From NCBI GenBank assembly GCA_011390165.1, contig JAABSV010000034.1, forward strand, positions 1 to 44,104: a stretch of 44,104 bases of DNA, read 5' to 3'. This DNA is from Desulfobulbaceae bacterium. Lineage in GTDB: Bacteria; Desulfobacterota; Desulfobulbia; Desulfobulbales; Desulfocapsaceae. The notes under the pieces were generated by a model. That model was not told the origin of the DNA. It was given only the letters and a program-made list of their open reading frames with translations, and made no database searches. This document shows, piece by piece, positions 20,792-28,997 of the stretch. Position 1 is the stretch's first letter. Each line of letters starts with the position of its first letter. The position numbers and the translations under genes were made by a program.

Positions 20792-21661
20792 TCACCACCT
20801 CCCTGAAGAACCACCGCCACCGAAGCCACCGCCGCCACCACTGAAGCCGCCACCACCACTACCGAAGCCACCGAAAGAGGAGCGTCTTGAGGAGGAACGG
20901 GAACGGCCGGAGGTGGCCGGCAGCCCCTTGAGAAGCTGCCCGGCCAGCCAGCCGAGGAGAAAACCGAAGGGAATGAGGGCCAGTACCACCAGCCAGCCGG
21001 CGCCGGTGAGGATGGCAACCATCGGGGTGAGTGCCGCCCCGACTCCGCCGGCTACCAGTGGCCGGCGGCCAAGTACCCGGCCGACTTGGAAGAGGATGGC
21101 GATCAGGAAGACCACCAGGCCGCCGATATTGTTTTCGCCACCTCCCTGGCTGGGGGAGTCGTTGGCGGTGAACTCGCCCCGGACGGCGGCGATCATGGCG
21201 TTCACCCCATCCACCACCCCCTGGTCAAAATTGCCCTCCCGAAAGCGCGGGGTGATCACCTGGTTGATGATCCGGCCGGCGGTGAGATCGGTGAGGCTGC
21301 CCTCCAGGCCATAGCCGACCTCGATCCGTAGCTGGCGGTCATTTTTGGCGATCAGCAGGAGGGCGCCGTTGTCGCGGCCGGCCTGGCCGAGCCGCCACTT
21401 CTCCGCCACCTGCAGGGAGTACTCTTCCAGCACTGCTCCCTCAAGAGAGTCGATGATCAGCACGGCGATCTGGGTGGACTCCTCGCGCTCCAGGGTGGCA
21501 AGAACGGTCTCCAGCTGCTGGACAGTGGCGGCGGAGAGCATGCCGGCCGAGTCGTTTACCCGGCTTTGCAGCTCCGGGATGGCAGCGGCGGTTGCCATTT
21601 GGCTGCCGGAAAGGATACAGCAGACAAGCCAGAAAAGGAATCTTCGGGTGGGTCGGGCCAT
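20792..21661 (-). CDS. TPM-domain exported protein, YgcG type
   Basis: A 289-residue protein with a signal peptide (FLFWLVCCILSGSQMATAAA), a TPM domain (about 28-165: VNDSAGMLS, STQIAVLIIDSLEG, WRLGQAGRDNGALLLIA, GYGLEGSLTD), two to three membrane spans, and a Ser/Arg then Gly-rich tail from about residue 250. This is the YgcG architecture. The Gly-rich end is common in the family and probably unstructured. It lies between lemA (54 bases upstream) and the second TPM gene in an evident three-gene operon. Confidence 0.88.
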   Translation of the reverse strand: MARPTRRFLFWLVCCILSGSQMATAAAIPELQSRVNDSAGMLSAATVQQLETVLATLEREESTQIAVLIIDSLEGAVLEEYSLQVAEKWRLGQAGRDNGALLLIAKNDRQLRIEVGYGLEGSLTDLTAGRIINQVITPRFREGNFDQGVVDGVNAMIAAVRGEFTANDSPSQGGGENNIGGLVVFLIAILFQVGRVLGRRPLVAGGVGAALTPMVAILTGAGWLVVLALIPFGFLLGWLAGQLLKGLPATSGRSRSSSRRSSFGGFGSGGGGFSGGGGGFGGGGSSGRW

Positions 21662-21715
21662 CGGCGTTCCCCCGCTCGGATGTTTACTGACGTAAAAGCT
21701 GAGGTAGATGCTCAG

Positions 21716-22297
21716 TTAGAAGCTCACTTTAGGCACCACCCGCGCCTGCTCCTCGGCGGTGAAGTACTCCTTGCGCTCAAGGTTAAGGATGAAGTTGTTA
21801 GTAAGCGAGGCGGGGAATTTGCGGATCGCGGCGTTGAACTGCTCCACCGCCTGGTTGTAGCGCTGCCGGGCGACGTTGATCCGGTTTTCCGTCCCCTCCA
21901 GCTGGGTTTGCAGGTCGAGGAAACTCTGATTGGCCTTGAGGTCGGGGTAGCGTTCCACCACCAGCATCAGACGGCTGAGGGCCGAGGTGAGCCCCCCCTG
22001 GGCCTCCTGGAACTGTTGCATTGCCGCCGGGTCACTGAGTGCCGCCGGGTCGAGTTGTACCGAGGTGGCCTTGGCTCGGGCGGCAACCACTGCCTCAAGG
22101 GTCTCCGCTTCGTGGCTGGCGTAGCCCTTGACGGTTTCGACCAGGTTGGGGATGAGATCGGCGCGTCGTTGCATTGTGGCGTCGATGTCGGCCCAGGCCT
22201 TGAACACCGCCTCCTCCTTCATCTGCAGGGTGTTGTAGCCACAGCCGCTGAGGAGCAGGGCCAGGGTCAGGGTGAGGAATCGCGTGAGTTGTGCCAT
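21716..22297 (-). CDS. lemA: LemA family lipoprotein
   Basis: A 193-residue LemA-family protein. The start at ATG 22295-22297 has GGGAGG upstream. The N-terminus has a lipobox (LLLSGCGYN, Cys about residue 19), so this copy is predicted to be lipid-anchored. The body is the LemA four-helix pattern: [29 protein letters not shown], then [24 protein letters not shown] and [13 protein letters not shown]. It is the first gene of the lemA-TPM-TPM operon. The family's molecular role is unresolved. A 16-bp palindrome lies 45 bases upstream. Confidence 0.92.
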   Translation of the reverse strand: MAQLTRFLTLTLALLLSGCGYNTLQMKEEAVFKAWADIDATMQRRADLIPNLVETVKGYASHEAETLEAVVAARAKATSVQLDPAALSDPAAMQQFQEAQGGLTSALSRLMLVVERYPDLKANQSFLDLQTQLEGTENRINVARQRYNQAVEQFNAAIRKFPASLTNNFILNLERKEYFTAEEQARVVPKVSF

Positions 22298-22341
22298 GGT
22301 GTTGCCTCCCGGCGAAGGATAGGGCAAAGTTAATTTTGAAC

Positions 22342-22357
22342 GAAAATTCGAATTTTC
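22342..22357. promoter_or_regulatory. 16-bp perfect palindrome upstream of lemA
   Basis: GAAAATTCGAATTTTC is its own reverse complement. It lies in an AT-rich patch 45 bases before the lemA start and overlaps a possible minus-strand -35 (TTGAAA). It looks like an operator for a dimeric regulator; which one is unknown. Confidence 0.5.
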
Positions 22358-22482
22358 AAGGCAGCCTCCATTGAGTCGGTCGGGGCGGGGGAGAAAAGCA
22401 CCCGGCCCCAGGGCAATACTAGCCTTTACTGGCACTGCTGTCCATATCGGTAGAGAAAAAATTCCCCATTCCGGACATCTCC

Positions 22483-22511
22483 TTGACACCTCCCGGGACA
22501 AACCGTAGACT
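22483..22511 (+). promoter_or_regulatory. Sigma70-type promoter of the TolC-family gene
   Basis: A perfect TTGACA (22483-22488), a 17-base spacer and TAGACT (22506-22511) lie about 130 bases before the ATG at 22640. This is the best -35 match in the window. The rest of the 342-base lemA/TolC spacer holds no gene. Confidence 0.65.
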
Positions 22512-22639
22512 GATGCCGCCCCCCGCAGTTGCCCGGGCTGCCTTTTTTGCCGGTTGGAGAGGGGAGGGGCGGTGGTGGCCGAGGTCAGTTTCCCTCCCCC
22601 CTGAAATTGATATGCGTGCATTCAAGAGGAGTTGCGGCA

Positions 22640-23905
22640 ATGAAATCGCTGTCTTGTGTCCTGGCCCTGAGTCTCTGGCTGATTGCCGCCGGTGCTCAGG
22701 CTGTTGAACTGGCCGAAATGCAGGCCATGGCCCTGAAAAACCGGGAGGTGGTCCGCCAGTATATGACCCGCCTGGAGCAGAGCGAGAAAGATATCCAGCG
22801 GGCAAGGGGGGGCTATTACCCTTCTGTCGATCTTGGTTATACCGCCAATCTCCTCGACGAGGAGAATTTTACCGAGGCCGAGCGCAATTCGGTGGTGAGC
22901 GGGCGGGTCAGTTACAACATCTTCGCCGGCTTCAGTGACCGCTACGGCCAGCTGTCGGCGGAGATGCAGCGGCTGGTGGCAGAGTATCGGCTGGCGGGGA
23001 TCCGCCAGGATGTCCAGCTGCAGGTGGCCCTGGCCTACCTGGAGGTCTTCGAGCGCCGTGCCAACCGGCAGGTGGCCGAGGCGGCCTTTCAGACGCTTGA
23101 GCGGGTGTTTCGTGATGGCGAAAACCGCTACGAGGTTGGTCTCATCGGAATGAACGAACTGCTCAAGTTCCGGGTGGACTTCGACAACGCCGACATCACC
23201 CTGCAGGCGGCCGAGGCGGGGCTGGAAAAGAGTATCAACAACCTCTCCCGGCAGGTCGGTACCCGGATTGGTCTGGCCGATCTCGATTTCCGCGAGTTCG
23301 AAGTCATGCCAAGGCTTGCCGAATACACCGGGATGGGGGAAAGGATGCTTGACCGGCGCAGCGAGATCAAGGCCCTGGAGTCGCTGCTGGCGGCCACCAA
23401 GGCCGGTTCGGAGGCCGGCAAAAGCGGCTACTACCCACGGGTGGATGTCGCCGGCAGCTATCGTCGTTACGACGACGAACTGCTGAACGGGGCCGGCGGC
23501 GAAGACGAGGATGAACTGCGGGCCCAACTGGTGCTCTCCTTGAACCTTTTTCAGGGCTACACCACCGAGGCCAGCCTGGCCAGGGCCAGACTGGAGGAGC
23601 GGGCGGTGGGCTACGAACTGGAGGAGTTGAAGCAGACATTGCTCACCGACTTGGACAACCTCACCATAGATCTGCGGGTTGGCCTGGAGAACGCCGATGT
23701 CGCCGCCCGCTCCATCGAACAGGCCCAGGAAAACCTGCGGATCACCCAGTTGAAATACGACGAGGGGCTGCAGCGGGAATCCGACCTGCTCGACGCCATC
23801 ACCAGCCTCTCCCGGGCCCGTTATAACGAAGTGACGGTTGTGCGGACCGTTTTTCTCAATAAGTACCTGTTGATCCGGATGGTGGACGGTTTTCCCGTCG
23901 GTTGA
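22640..23905 (+). CDS. TolC-family outer-membrane channel protein
   Basis: A 421-residue outer-membrane efflux protein. ATG 22640 has GAGGAG upstream; a signal peptide ends AGAQA/VEL. Two repeats of the outer-membrane efflux fold are visible: long coiled-coil helices (VRQYMTRLEQSEKDIQRARGGYYPSVDLGY; later AGKSGYYPRVDVAGSY) and barrel strands (VSGRVSYNIFAGF; LRAQLVLSLNLFQGY). The duplicated GYYPxVD motif marks the internal symmetry. TolC-like proteins form the exit duct of type I secretion or drug efflux. No ABC transporter, RND pump or membrane fusion protein is adjacent, so its partners are elsewhere. Slightly short for TolC, but within family range. Confidence 0.88.
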   Translation: MKSLSCVLALSLWLIAAGAQAVELAEMQAMALKNREVVRQYMTRLEQSEKDIQRARGGYYPSVDLGYTANLLDEENFTEAERNSVVSGRVSYNIFAGFSDRYGQLSAEMQRLVAEYRLAGIRQDVQLQVALAYLEVFERRANRQVAEAAFQTLERVFRDGENRYEVGLIGMNELLKFRVDFDNADITLQAAEAGLEKSINNLSRQVGTRIGLADLDFREFEVMPRLAEYTGMGERMLDRRSEIKALESLLAATKAGSEAGKSGYYPRVDVAGSYRRYDDELLNGAGGEDEDELRAQLVLSLNLFQGYTTEASLARARLEERAVGYELEELKQTLLTDLDNLTIDLRVGLENADVAARSIEQAQENLRITQLKYDEGLQRESDLLDAITSLSRARYNEVTVVRTVFLNKYLLIRMVDGFPVG

Positions 23906-23929
23906 ACCGGCGCAGTACGTTCTTTGGTG

Positions 23930-24101
23930 CCCCATTTTTCGCCCGGTCAGGCCACCCCATAGAGTTCATTCATGGAGCCACCGGTGGGCCAACTGACAGG
24001 GCCAACTGACAGGGCCAACTGGCCGAGCCAACTGACCGAGCCAACTGACAGAGCGAACCGAGAGCGAACCAACGCTGGTCCGGCGGCCTGCCTGAATGAA
24101 C
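23930..24101 (+). repeat. Intergenic repeat, copy A
   Basis: It begins CCCCATTTTTCGCCCGGTCA (23930-23949) and ends GGCGGCCTGCCTGAATGAAC (24082-24101). The same two blocks, in the same order and orientation, occur at 25292-25370. Between them this copy carries five 13-base tandem repeats. Confidence 0.7.
23986..24050 (+). repeat. Five tandem 13-base repeats
   Basis: The unit is GRGCCAACTGACA with variants; five consecutive copies of exactly 13 bases run from 23986 to 24050, followed by a decayed sixth. The other copy of the surrounding repeat (25292-25370) has only a trace of it. Confidence 0.85.
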
Positions 24102-24349
24102 GTGGCGCACTGGCTGAACGGGCGATCAGATCCGGGTCCTGCAGCCTTTTGCTGCACACCGGTGAACGATCACGAACCGACAACGGGGCGGATATCCAGC
24201 CGGGCATGCAGAGAGACGGGGTGCCCGCCCTCTACCTGAAAGGGCCGGCGGGGTGGTGGAGAGATTTTGGCGGCAGAAGAGTGGTAGAGTCGTAAGTTCG
24301 AAGAGGCGCCAGGGATCGGGATGGTGCCGGCGGAGGGAGGGGAGTGGAG

Positions 24350-24973
24350 ATGAAGGTACTGATTGCCGAAGATGAATTCACCACCCGGATGATGGTGCAG
24401 GTCTGCCTTGAGGAGTGGGGATATCGGGTGGTGGCGGCCAACGATGGCACGGCCGCCCTGGCCGCCCTGGAGAAGAGTGACCCGCCGCAGATTGCCATCC
24501 TGGACTGGGAGATGCCGGAACTGGACGGTATCGAGGTGTGTCGGCTGGCCAAGGAGAAGGCCGACGGTGGTGGTGAGCCCTACGTCATCCTCCTCACCGC
24601 CCGTGACAGCCGGACCGACATCCTGCGCGGCTTTGACGCCGGTGCCGACGATTACATGACCAAGCCCTTCAACGACGATGAACTCCGGGCCCGGGTACGG
24701 GTGGCGGAGCGGCTGGTGCGCAGCCAGGCCTCCCTGGCCGAGACCGTTGCCGAACTGAAGGAGGCGCTGAACCAGCTGGAGGTGATCGAGGGAAGGCTGC
24801 TGGTCTGTGCCGGCTGCCAAAAGGTCTACTCCCCCGCCGAAGACCGCTGGCGCAGCCTCGCCGAGGCGGTCAGTGAGGGGGGGGACCCGCGTCTGGTGGT
24901 CCATTCCTGTCCCGACTGCAGGTCGACCCCCTCTTCGCCCCGTGAGCTTCCCGGGTCTTCCGACGGGGGCTGA
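24350..24973 (+). CDS. Response regulator with coiled coil and CxxC tail
   Basis: A 207-residue protein. The receiver domain (1-120) has E7/D8/E9, phospho-acceptor D52 (ILDWEMPELDG), LLTARDS and the lysine of MTKPF. A coiled coil follows (about 125-155: AETVAELKEALNQLEVIEG). The end has CAGCQKVYSPAEDRW and, 30 residues later, CPDC. This resembles the known C-terminal motif CxxCKKIRDDxGYW...HGICPxC of some deltaproteobacterial regulators, probably a zinc or redox site. There is no DNA-binding domain. ATG 24350 follows a GGGAGGGGAG tract. The gene converges on the Lrp-like gene with four bases between. The partner kinase is not in the window. An 8-G run lies at 24877-24884. Confidence 0.82.
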   Translation: MKVLIAEDEFTTRMMVQVCLEEWGYRVVAANDGTAALAALEKSDPPQIAILDWEMPELDGIEVCRLAKEKADGGGEPYVILLTARDSRTDILRGFDAGADDYMTKPFNDDELRARVRVAERLVRSQASLAETVAELKEALNQLEVIEGRLLVCAGCQKVYSPAEDRWRSLAEAVSEGGDPRLVVHSCPDCRSTPSSPRELPGSSDGG

Positions 24974-24977
24974 ACGG

Positions 24978-25253
24978 CTACATGCCCACCGCGAACATCG
25001 CCTCCAGATCGTGCCGCGAGTAGGCTTTGAAGGCGAGCATCGTCTCGGTCTTCTCGATGCCGCCGATGGCGTGCATCCTTTCGGTGACCAGGATCGCCAA
25101 CTCGTCGTTGTTGCCCACTCGGGCGATGACCACCAGGTCGTAGTTGCCGCTTACGGAAAAGACCTCCGATACCCCAGGGGTGGCCTCCAGCCGCTCGGCC
25201 ACCAGATTGGTTTTTCCCCGTTCAATCTTCATGAGAATGATTGCTGTAACCAT
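24978..25253 (-). CDS. Stand-alone Lrp/AsnC ligand-binding (RAM) protein
   Basis: A 91-residue protein consisting only of the Lrp/AsnC effector-binding domain (alpha/beta, ferredoxin-like): TAIILMKIERGKTNLVAERL, then VSEVFSVSGNYDLVVIARV and a C-terminal strand with TETMLAFKAY. The helix-turn-helix half is absent. ATG 25251-25253 has AGGAG upstream. Such stand-alone proteins bind amino acids and may modulate full-length Lrp proteins. It lies within the segment bracketed by the two copies of the intergenic repeat. Confidence 0.85.
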   Translation of the reverse strand: MVTAIILMKIERGKTNLVAERLEATPGVSEVFSVSGNYDLVVIARVGNNDELAILVTERMHAIGGIEKTETMLAFKAYSRHDLEAMFAVGM

Positions 25254-25291
25254 GCCATCTCCTGTATAGTCTGCGTACCCGTTCGCCAACA

Positions 25292-25370
25292 CCCCATTTT
25301 TGCCCGGTCAGGCCCGGCATAGAGCTAACTGATAGAGCCAGCTCCAGCTTGGCGGCCTGCCTGAACGAAC
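25292..25370 (+). repeat. Intergenic repeat, copy B
   Basis: It shares the opening block (25292-25314, one base shorter than copy A), the CATAGAG...GAGCCA middle and the ending GGCGGCCTGCCTGAACGAAC (25351-25370) with copy A. It lacks the 13-base tandem array. Confidence 0.7.
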
Positions 25371-25479
25371 CTGTTATCCCTTCAATCTCCGCCCCTCTGC
25401 CGGCAGATGATAGCCCTTTCGCCGGGCTTTTACAAACAGCAGCCGTGTTCGGGGGTGGATTTCTTTCTCGAGGTGTCCG

Positions 25480-28344
25480 ATGCTGCCGGAAAAATATCAG
25501 GAGTTCCATAAGACCATTGCCCGCTTTCTGCCGGCCGGAAATATCATCACCGACCCGCTGCGGACCATAACCTTCGGTACCGACGCCAGTTTTTACCGAT
25601 TGATTCCGAAGATCGTAATCAATGTGGAGAACGAGGCGGAGGTGCGGCTCATCCTCCGTGAGGCGAGCCGGCTGGCCCTGCCGGTCACCTTCCGGGCGGC
25701 CGGCACCAGCCTTTCCGGGCAGGCGATCAGCGACTCCATCCTCGTTCGCCTCGGTGACGGCTGGCGCCGCTACCGGGTCTTTGACCAGGCCCGGCGGATC
25801 GACCTCGAACCGGGGATCATCGGCAGCCAGGCCAACGCCATTCTCGCCGAATTCGACCGCAAGATCGGCCCGGACCCGGCCTCCATCGACACCGCCAGGA
25901 TCGGCGGCATTCTTGCCAACAACGCCAGCGGCATGTGCTGCGGGGTGGCCCAGAACAGCTACCAGACCCTGGAGTCGATGCGGTTGATCCTGGTCGACGG
26001 CAGCGTGGTCGATACCGCCGACGACAAGAGCCGGGCCGAATTCTCCCGCAGCCACCAGCCACTGCTGGCCGGGCTGAGCCGGTTGCGCCGGGAGGTGCTG
26101 GCCGATCAGGCCCTCTGCGAGCGGATCCGCCACAAGTTCAAGATCAAGAATACCACCGGCTACAGTTTGAACGCCCTGGTCGATTTCGAGGACCCCTTCG
26201 AGATCATGAGCCATCTGCTGGTCGGCAGCGAGGGGACCCTCGCCTTTATCGCCGCCGTGGTCTACCGGACGGTGGTTGAACATCGCCACAAGGCGAGTGC
26301 GCTCATCTTCTATCCGGAACTGCACACTGCCTGCCGGGCAATCCCCATTCTTCGCCGACAGGAGGTGGCGGCGGCGGAACTGATCGACCGGGCCGGGCTG
26401 GCGGCGGTGACTGGCAAGCCGGGGATGCCCGACTATCTCGGCGATTTCGGCCCGACGGTGACCGCCCTGCTGGTGGAAACCAGGGCCGAATCGGCGACGC
26501 AACTCGGCGAGCAGATCGCGGCGATCTGTGCGGCCCTGGCCCCGCTGCCCACCGTGCGGCCCTTCCACTTCACCGATCAGCCGGCCGAGTACAACGCCCT
26601 GTGGAAGATCAGGAAGGGGCTCTTCCCGGCGGTCGGAGCGGTACGGGAGGTGGGCACGACGGTGATCATCGAGGATGTCGCCTTCCCCGGCGAGCACCTC
26701 GCCGATGCCGCCATCGATCTGCAGGAGCTGTTCCGCAAATACGGCTACGACGAGGCGATCATCTTCGGCCATGCCCTGGAGGGGAACCTCCACTTCGTCT
26801 TTACCCAGGATTTCTCCGGCGAGGCCGAGGTGCACCGCTACCGTGACTTCATGGATGATGTGGTCAGGCTGGTGGTGGAAAAATACGATGGCTCTCTGAA
26901 GGCGGAGCACGGCACCGGCCGCAACATGGCCCCCTTTGTGGAGAAAGAGTGGGGGAGCAGGGCCTTTACCCTGATGCACGAGATCAAGCGGCTTTTTGAC
27001 CCTCGGGGGCTGCTCAACCCGGGGGTCATTCTCAACCCGGACAGTGCCGCCCATATCAAGGACCTCAAACCCCTGCCGCCGACCCACGCCATCGTCGACA
27101 GCTGTATCGAGTGCGGCTTCTGCGAACCGGTCTGCCCCTCCCGAAACCTCACCTTCACCCCCCGCCAGCGCATTGTCGGCCGGCGGGAGATCAGCCGGCG
27201 AATGGCCGCCGGCGAGGAGCCGGAGGGGTGGCGGCAGCTGCTCCGTGACTACCGCTACCCCGGTCGCGACACCTGCGCCGCCGACGGCCTCTGCGCCACC
27301 CGCTGTCCAGTGGGGATTGATACCGGCAAGATGGTCAAGGCCTTGCGAGAGGAGGCCAATGGCCAGTTGGCCAATACCATCGCCGACTGGGTGGCGGGAA
27401 GTTTTGGCGGGGTGGCCGGGGGCATCGCCCTCACCCTGAACGGTGTCGACCGTCTCCACCAGGCGGTGGGCACCCCCCTGATGGAGAAGGCGTCCGGCCT
27501 GGCCCGCAAGGCCACCCTGAACCGGCTGCCCCTGTGGAACCGCGAGATGCCCACCGGTGGTGGCAAGCTGCCGGCGGCGCGGCCGACCATGCCGGCGGTG
27601 GTGGGGGCGGGCGGCGACGGCGCCCTGGCGGTGGTCTACTTCCCCAGCTGCGCCAGCCGGGCCATGGGTGGCCCGTCCCGCACCGAGGAGGAGCGGCAGA
27701 GCCTGCCGGCCACAACCCGCTCGCTGCTCGCCAAGGCCGGCTGCACTGTCCTCTATCCGGCGAGGATGGAGCGGCTCTGCTGCGGCCAGGCCTTTGAGAG
27801 CAAGGGCTTCAGCAGACAGGCCGACGAGAAGGCGGCGGAACTGTCAGCGGCCCTGCTGGCCGTATCCGACAATGGCGCCATTCCCATACTCTGCGATACC
27901 AGCCCCTGCCTCTACCGGATGAAGAGCACCCTGGACAGCCGCTTGAAACTCCATGAGCCCATCGAGTTTGTTCTCCTTTATCTCATGGAGCGGCTGCGTT
28001 TCACCCAGCTCGAGGTGAAGGTGGCGGTACATCCCACCTGCTCCACCCGCAAGATGGGGCTGGAGGGGCGGCTGCTGGAACTGGCCCGGGCCTGTGCCCG
28101 GGAGGTGGTGATGCCGGAGGATATCTTCTGTTGCGGTTTTGCCGGGGACCGAGGTTTTAGCTTTCCCGAGCTGAACGCCTCGGCGCTGAAAGGCCTCCGT
28201 GAGCAGGTGGCCGGCTGCTCGGTGGGCTATTCCACCAGCAAGACCTGCGAGATCGGCCTCAGCCTGCACGGCGGCATCCCCTACCGCTCGATTCTGTCGC
28301 TGGTGGATGCCGCCACCTTGCCCCTTGGTGATAAGCCTGGCTGA
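25480..28344 (+). CDS. FAD/Fe-S D-lactate dehydrogenase-type oxidoreductase
   Basis: A 954-residue fusion of four parts. The FAD-binding domain (about 35-180) has TFRAAGTSLSGQAISD and GGILANNASGMCCG. It is followed by the FAD-oxidase C-terminal domain to about 520, where EHGTGRNMAPF carries the active-site histidine region. Then come Fe-S motifs CIECGFCEPVCP (C545, C548, C551, C555) and CAADGLCATRCP (from C599), and a C-terminal CCG domain pair (CCGQAFESKG, CCGFAGDRG). This layout is that of quinone-linked D-lactate or D-2-hydroxyacid dehydrogenases (Dld-II/YdiJ type). The substrate is not certain: D-lactate is likeliest, D-2-hydroxyglutarate is possible. ATG 25480 has GAGGTG upstream. It appears monocistronic; no lactate permease is adjacent. 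Confidence 0.9.
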   Translation: MLPEKYQEFHKTIARFLPAGNIITDPLRTITFGTDASFYRLIPKIVINVENEAEVRLILREASRLALPVTFRAAGTSLSGQAISDSILVRLGDGWRRYRVFDQARRIDLEPGIIGSQANAILAEFDRKIGPDPASIDTARIGGILANNASGMCCGVAQNSYQTLESMRLILVDGSVVDTADDKSRAEFSRSHQPLLAGLSRLRREVLADQALCERIRHKFKIKNTTGYSLNALVDFEDPFEIMSHLLVGSEGTLAFIAAVVYRTVVEHRHKASALIFYPELHTACRAIPILRRQEVAAAELIDRAGLAAVTGKPGMPDYLGDFGPTVTALLVETRAESATQLGEQIAAICAALAPLPTVRPFHFTDQPAEYNALWKIRKGLFPAVGAVREVGTTVIIEDVAFPGEHLADAAIDLQELFRKYGYDEAIIFGHALEGNLHFVFTQDFSGEAEVHRYRDFMDDVVRLVVEKYDGSLKAEHGTGRNMAPFVEKEWGSRAFTLMHEIKRLFDPRGLLNPGVILNPDSAAHIKDLKPLPPTHAIVDSCIECGFCEPVCPSRNLTFTPRQRIVGRREISRRMAAGEEPEGWRQLLRDYRYPGRDTCAADGLCATRCPVGIDTGKMVKALREEANGQLANTIADWVAGSFGGVAGGIALTLNGVDRLHQAVGTPLMEKASGLARKATLNRLPLWNREMPTGGGKLPAARPTMPAVVGAGGDGALAVVYFPSCASRAMGGPSRTEEERQSLPATTRSLLAKAGCTVLYPARMERLCCGQAFESKGFSRQADEKAAELSAALLAVSDNGAIPILCDTSPCLYRMKSTLDSRLKLHEPIEFVLLYLMERLRFTQLEVKVAVHPTCSTRKMGLEGRLLELARACAREVVMPEDIFCCGFAGDRGFSFPELNASALKGLREQVAGCSVGYSTSKTCEIGLSLHGGIPYRSILSLVDAATLPLGDKPG

Positions 28345-28388
28345 TTAGCTTGACTGATTAGCCACGTTAAACCGCTCAGGGAAGCCGT

Positions 28389-28997
28389 TCACGTCCGGCG
28401 TACCACCCCCTGGCCGGTGAGCAGGGCGGCCAGGGTGGGGAAGTCGACCGCCCCGACCAGCCGCTCGTGGCCGCAGATGAAGGTGGGCACGGCGGTGACC
28501 CCCTGCTCCCTGGCCTCCTGCCAGTCGTCGTCCACCTGGTCTCGGTAGAGGCGTTCCTGCAGAACCCGATCGGCGGCAGCAACACTCAGGCCAAGCCTTT
28601 CGACCAGGCCGAGGAGAACCTCCGGCCGAGCCAGGTTGGCGCCGTCGGCGAAATAGGCCCGGAAGGCCGCCTGGTGGTAGGCCTCCCCCTGCCCCATCTC
28701 CTCCGCCCAGATCCCCAGTTCCTGAGCCAGCCGGGTGTTGAAGGTGCGGCTTCTCGGCCCAAAGGGGAGCCCCAGTTCGGCCGCCTTGAAGCGGAGGCCG
28801 GCGACCATGGCCGCCACCTTCTCCGGGGTGGTGCGAAACATCTCCGCCAGCGACTGTCCTTCGCTCGGGGTCTCCGGGTGAAGGGGAAACATCCGCCAGC
28901 GCACCGTGATCACATATTCCTGCTGCAGCCTTTCAATACGCCCGGTAATGAAATAGCAGTAGGGTCAGACGTAGTCCGAGTAGATTTCGAGTATCAA
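28389..28997 (-). CDS. Selenocysteine-containing DsbA/FrnE-family oxidoreductase
   Basis: A 202-residue thioredoxin-fold protein read through an in-frame TGA at 28965-28967 (residue 11). The N-terminus reads MILEIYSDYV-U-PYCYF, where FrnE/DsbA relatives have SDxVCPWCY. The TGA therefore sits exactly at the first cysteine of CPxC. Downstream the frame continues with the family pattern: VRWRMFPLHPETP, a helical insertion and the cis-proline loop GVTAVPTFI, ending AALLTG. The TTG start (28995-28997) has AAGGAG six bases upstream. Conventional calling gives only a 174-residue GTG-started protein (28389-28913) without the active site. FrnE proteins are cytoplasmic disulfide oxidoreductases/isomerases; no signal peptide is seen. 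Selenocysteine is inferred, strongly, from position and the SECIS-like hairpin. Confidence 0.88.
28922..28959 (-). promoter_or_regulatory. SECIS-like hairpin after the in-frame TGA
   Basis: Reading the minus strand from seven bases after the TGA: CTGC, two unpaired bases, TTTCA, a T/T mismatch, TAC, apical loop CGGGC, GTA, TGAAA, four unpaired bases, GCAG. The loop starts 20 bases after the TGA and holds consecutive Gs. Both features agree with bacterial SECIS elements recognised by SelB. Folded by eye only. Confidence 0.6.

Noticed and set aside
23986..24050. CRISPR array
   Set aside because: The repeats are 13 bases and contiguous with no unique spacers. The 24-base array at 31439-31559 is rejected for the same reason.
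25222..27459. 745-codon open frame opposite the D-lactate dehydrogenase-type gene
   Set aside because: A shadow frame; the plus-strand gene has complete FAD and Fe-S motifs.
28389..28913. A 174-residue protein starting at GTG 28913
   Set aside because: It lacks the thioredoxin active site. Extending through the TGA restores the family N-terminus with a proper ribosome site, so the selenoprotein reading is preferred.
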